From assembly GCA_003133265.1 (NCBI GenBank), contig PKWQ01000295.1:1-6890 (forward strand): 6,890 nt of DNA, given 5' to 3'. The position numbers were made by a program, and so were the translations under genes. The DNA is from Acetobacteraceae bacterium (GTDB taxonomy: Bacteria; Pseudomonadota; Alphaproteobacteria; Acetobacterales; Acetobacteraceae). The notes under the pieces were generated by a model. That model was not told the origin of the DNA and searched no databases. It saw only the letters and a list, made by a program, of their open reading frames with translations. Shown piece by piece: positions 6,057 through 6,890 of the stretch; position 1 is the stretch's first letter, and every line of letters starts with the position of its first letter.

Positions 6057-6890
6057 TCAATACCCCAGCGCCAGCCCATCCTTGCGCGGCTCCGAGCCGG
6101 CGACCAGCACGCCGCGCTTGCGGTCGATCCAGATCGCCTGCCCGCCGCCGTGCGGGCGCTCGGTGAGCTCCATCTCGTGGCCCATGCGCGACAGCCGGTC
6201 TACCAGATCGGCGGGGACGCTGCGCTCGATCTGCACCTTGCCCTTGAACGGGAACAGGCGCGGCAGGTCGATGGCTTCCTGGATGTCCAGGCCGAACTCC
6301 AGCATGTTGGTCAGGAACAGGCTGTGGCCCATCGGCTGGAAATGCCCGCCCATGACGCCGTACGGCATCACCGCCTCGCCGTTCTGCATCACCATGCCGG
6401 GGATGATCGTGTGCATCGGCCGCTTGTTCGGCGCGATGCAGTTGGGATGGCCGCGCTCGACCCGGAAGCCGAAGCCGCGGTTCTGCAGCATCACGCCGGA
6501 CCCCTCGGCCAGGATGCCGGAACCGAAGCTCTCGAACAGCGAGTTGATGAGGCTGCACGCATTGCCGTCGCGGTCCACCACGGTGAGATACACCGTGTCC
6601 TTGTGCGGCGGCAGCATCGCCTCGCCGGGCGCGGGCATCTGGCGCATCGCCTTGGTGTCGTCGATCAGCGAGCGCAGGCCGGCGAGGTAATCGGGGCTGG
6701 TCAGCCGGGCGACGGGGACGTCCACTTGGGTCGGATCGGCCAGGAAGGCGTCGCGGTCGCGATAGACCAGGCGCGCGGCCTCGATATGGCGGTGGAACCG
6801 CAGCGCCGACAGCGGGCCTTCCGAGGGCGTCTCGAAGCCGCCGAGGATGCCCATCAGCATCAGCACCAGCAGGCCGGAACCGTTCGGCGG
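6057..6890 (-). CDS. Gamma-glutamyltransferase-family protein, C-terminal part (N-terminus outside window)
   Basis: The visible 277 residues are the end of an Ntn-hydrolase that self-cleaves before a catalytic threonine. The frame is open to the window edge (PPNGSGLL...), so the GTG at 6866 is internal. The nucleophile is probably the Thr in KDTVYLTVVD (fragment residue 99, codon 6596-6594), which leaves a 179-residue small subunit, close to the usual 190 or so. DRDGNACSLINS and FGSGI follow as expected. The usual Ser-Ser oxyanion motif (RPLSSMSP in classical enzymes) is replaced by RPMHTIIPGM, and the GGS region by YGVMGGHFQPMGH. Such replacements resemble the oxamate-amidohydrolase/HpxW-like branch rather than glutathione-cleaving enzymes. 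It lies 17 bases upstream of the amidase gene on the same strand. Whether it is secreted cannot be seen, because the N-terminus is missing. Confidence 0.88.
   Translation of the reverse strand, partial: PPNGSGLLVLMLMGILGGFETPSEGPLSALRFHRHIEAARLVYRDRDAFLADPTQVDVPVARLTSPDYLAGLRSLIDDTKAMRQMPAPGEAMLPPHKDTVYLTVVDRDGNACSLINSLFESFGSGILAEGSGVMLQNRGFGFRVERGHPNCIAPNKRPMHTIIPGMVMQNGEAVMPYGVMGGHFQPMGHSLFLTNMLEFGLDIQEAIDLPRLFPFKGKVQIERSVPADLVDRLSRMGHEMELTERPHGGGQAIWIDRKRGVLVAGSEPRKDGLALGY

Noticed and set aside
4768..6690. A 640-codon open frame on the plus strand opposite the amidase and GGT-like genes.
   Set aside because: It is rich in Arg, Gly, Ala and His with no recognisable motif, and runs antisense to two clearly conserved genes. 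It is a GC-driven shadow.
1343..6890. A single purine-catabolism cluster (XdhC, GGT/HpxW-like, amidase).
   Set aside because: It is tempting, but the XdhC side and the hydrolase side are separated by two broken genes and a composition change, so shared context is not supported.

Overview
This GC-rich window shows no RNA genes, CRISPR arrays or insertion sequences. It holds six open genes, two of them running off the window edges. The right side (about 2445 to 6890) looks like an alphaproteobacterial genome, perhaps of the Rhodospirillales type. That is an inference from the flavin oxidoreductase, ThDP-enzyme and amidase protein styles and from strongly CTG-biased leucine codons. The left side (1 to about 2440) has a different codon style: leucine is mostly CTC in the XdhC part, serine often TCG, and CGA, CGG, CTA and GGA are used more freely. 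The two styles meet inside one reading frame.

Layout from left to right. (1) 1-1346, minus strand: a MocA-like molybdopterin nucleotidyltransferase continuous in frame with an HCxxGKDRTG tyrosine phosphatase; it leaves the window before its stop. (2) 1343-3397, minus: a chimeric frame whose N-terminal half is the first two domains of an acetolactate-synthase-like ThDP enzyme and whose C-terminal half is an XdhC/CoxI protein without its extreme N-terminus. (3) 3398-3632: a divergent intergenic region with an FNR/FixK-type dyad and a perfect short hairpin. (4) 3633-4361, plus: a luciferase-like flavin monooxygenase that loses family similarity near 4247. (5) 4279-4533, plus: a single-domain Lrp/AsnC ligand-binding protein overlapping the broken end of the monooxygenase. 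(6) 4546-6039, minus: a complete amidase-signature enzyme. (7) 6057-6890, minus: the C-terminal part of a gamma-glutamyltransferase-family hydrolase, upstream of the amidase and probably in one operon with it.

XdhC and MocA-like proteins work together in maturing molybdenum hydroxylases (xanthine dehydrogenase/CO dehydrogenase family), and their 4-base overlap here suggests translational coupling. The gamma-glutamyltransferase-like protein and the amidase probably act together on an amide substrate that cannot be named from the sequence.

The most notable structure is the block of about 1.8 kb from roughly 2445 to 4247. It contains an intact divergent promoter region flanked by two outward-facing genes, both cut off before their C-terminal domains and joined to unrelated sequence. 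A real rearrangement or a chimeric assembly would both produce this pattern, and the sequence alone cannot decide between them. The MocA-phosphatase fusion lies outside this block and is the best candidate for something new, unless it reflects an ACG start codon or a lost start or stop.
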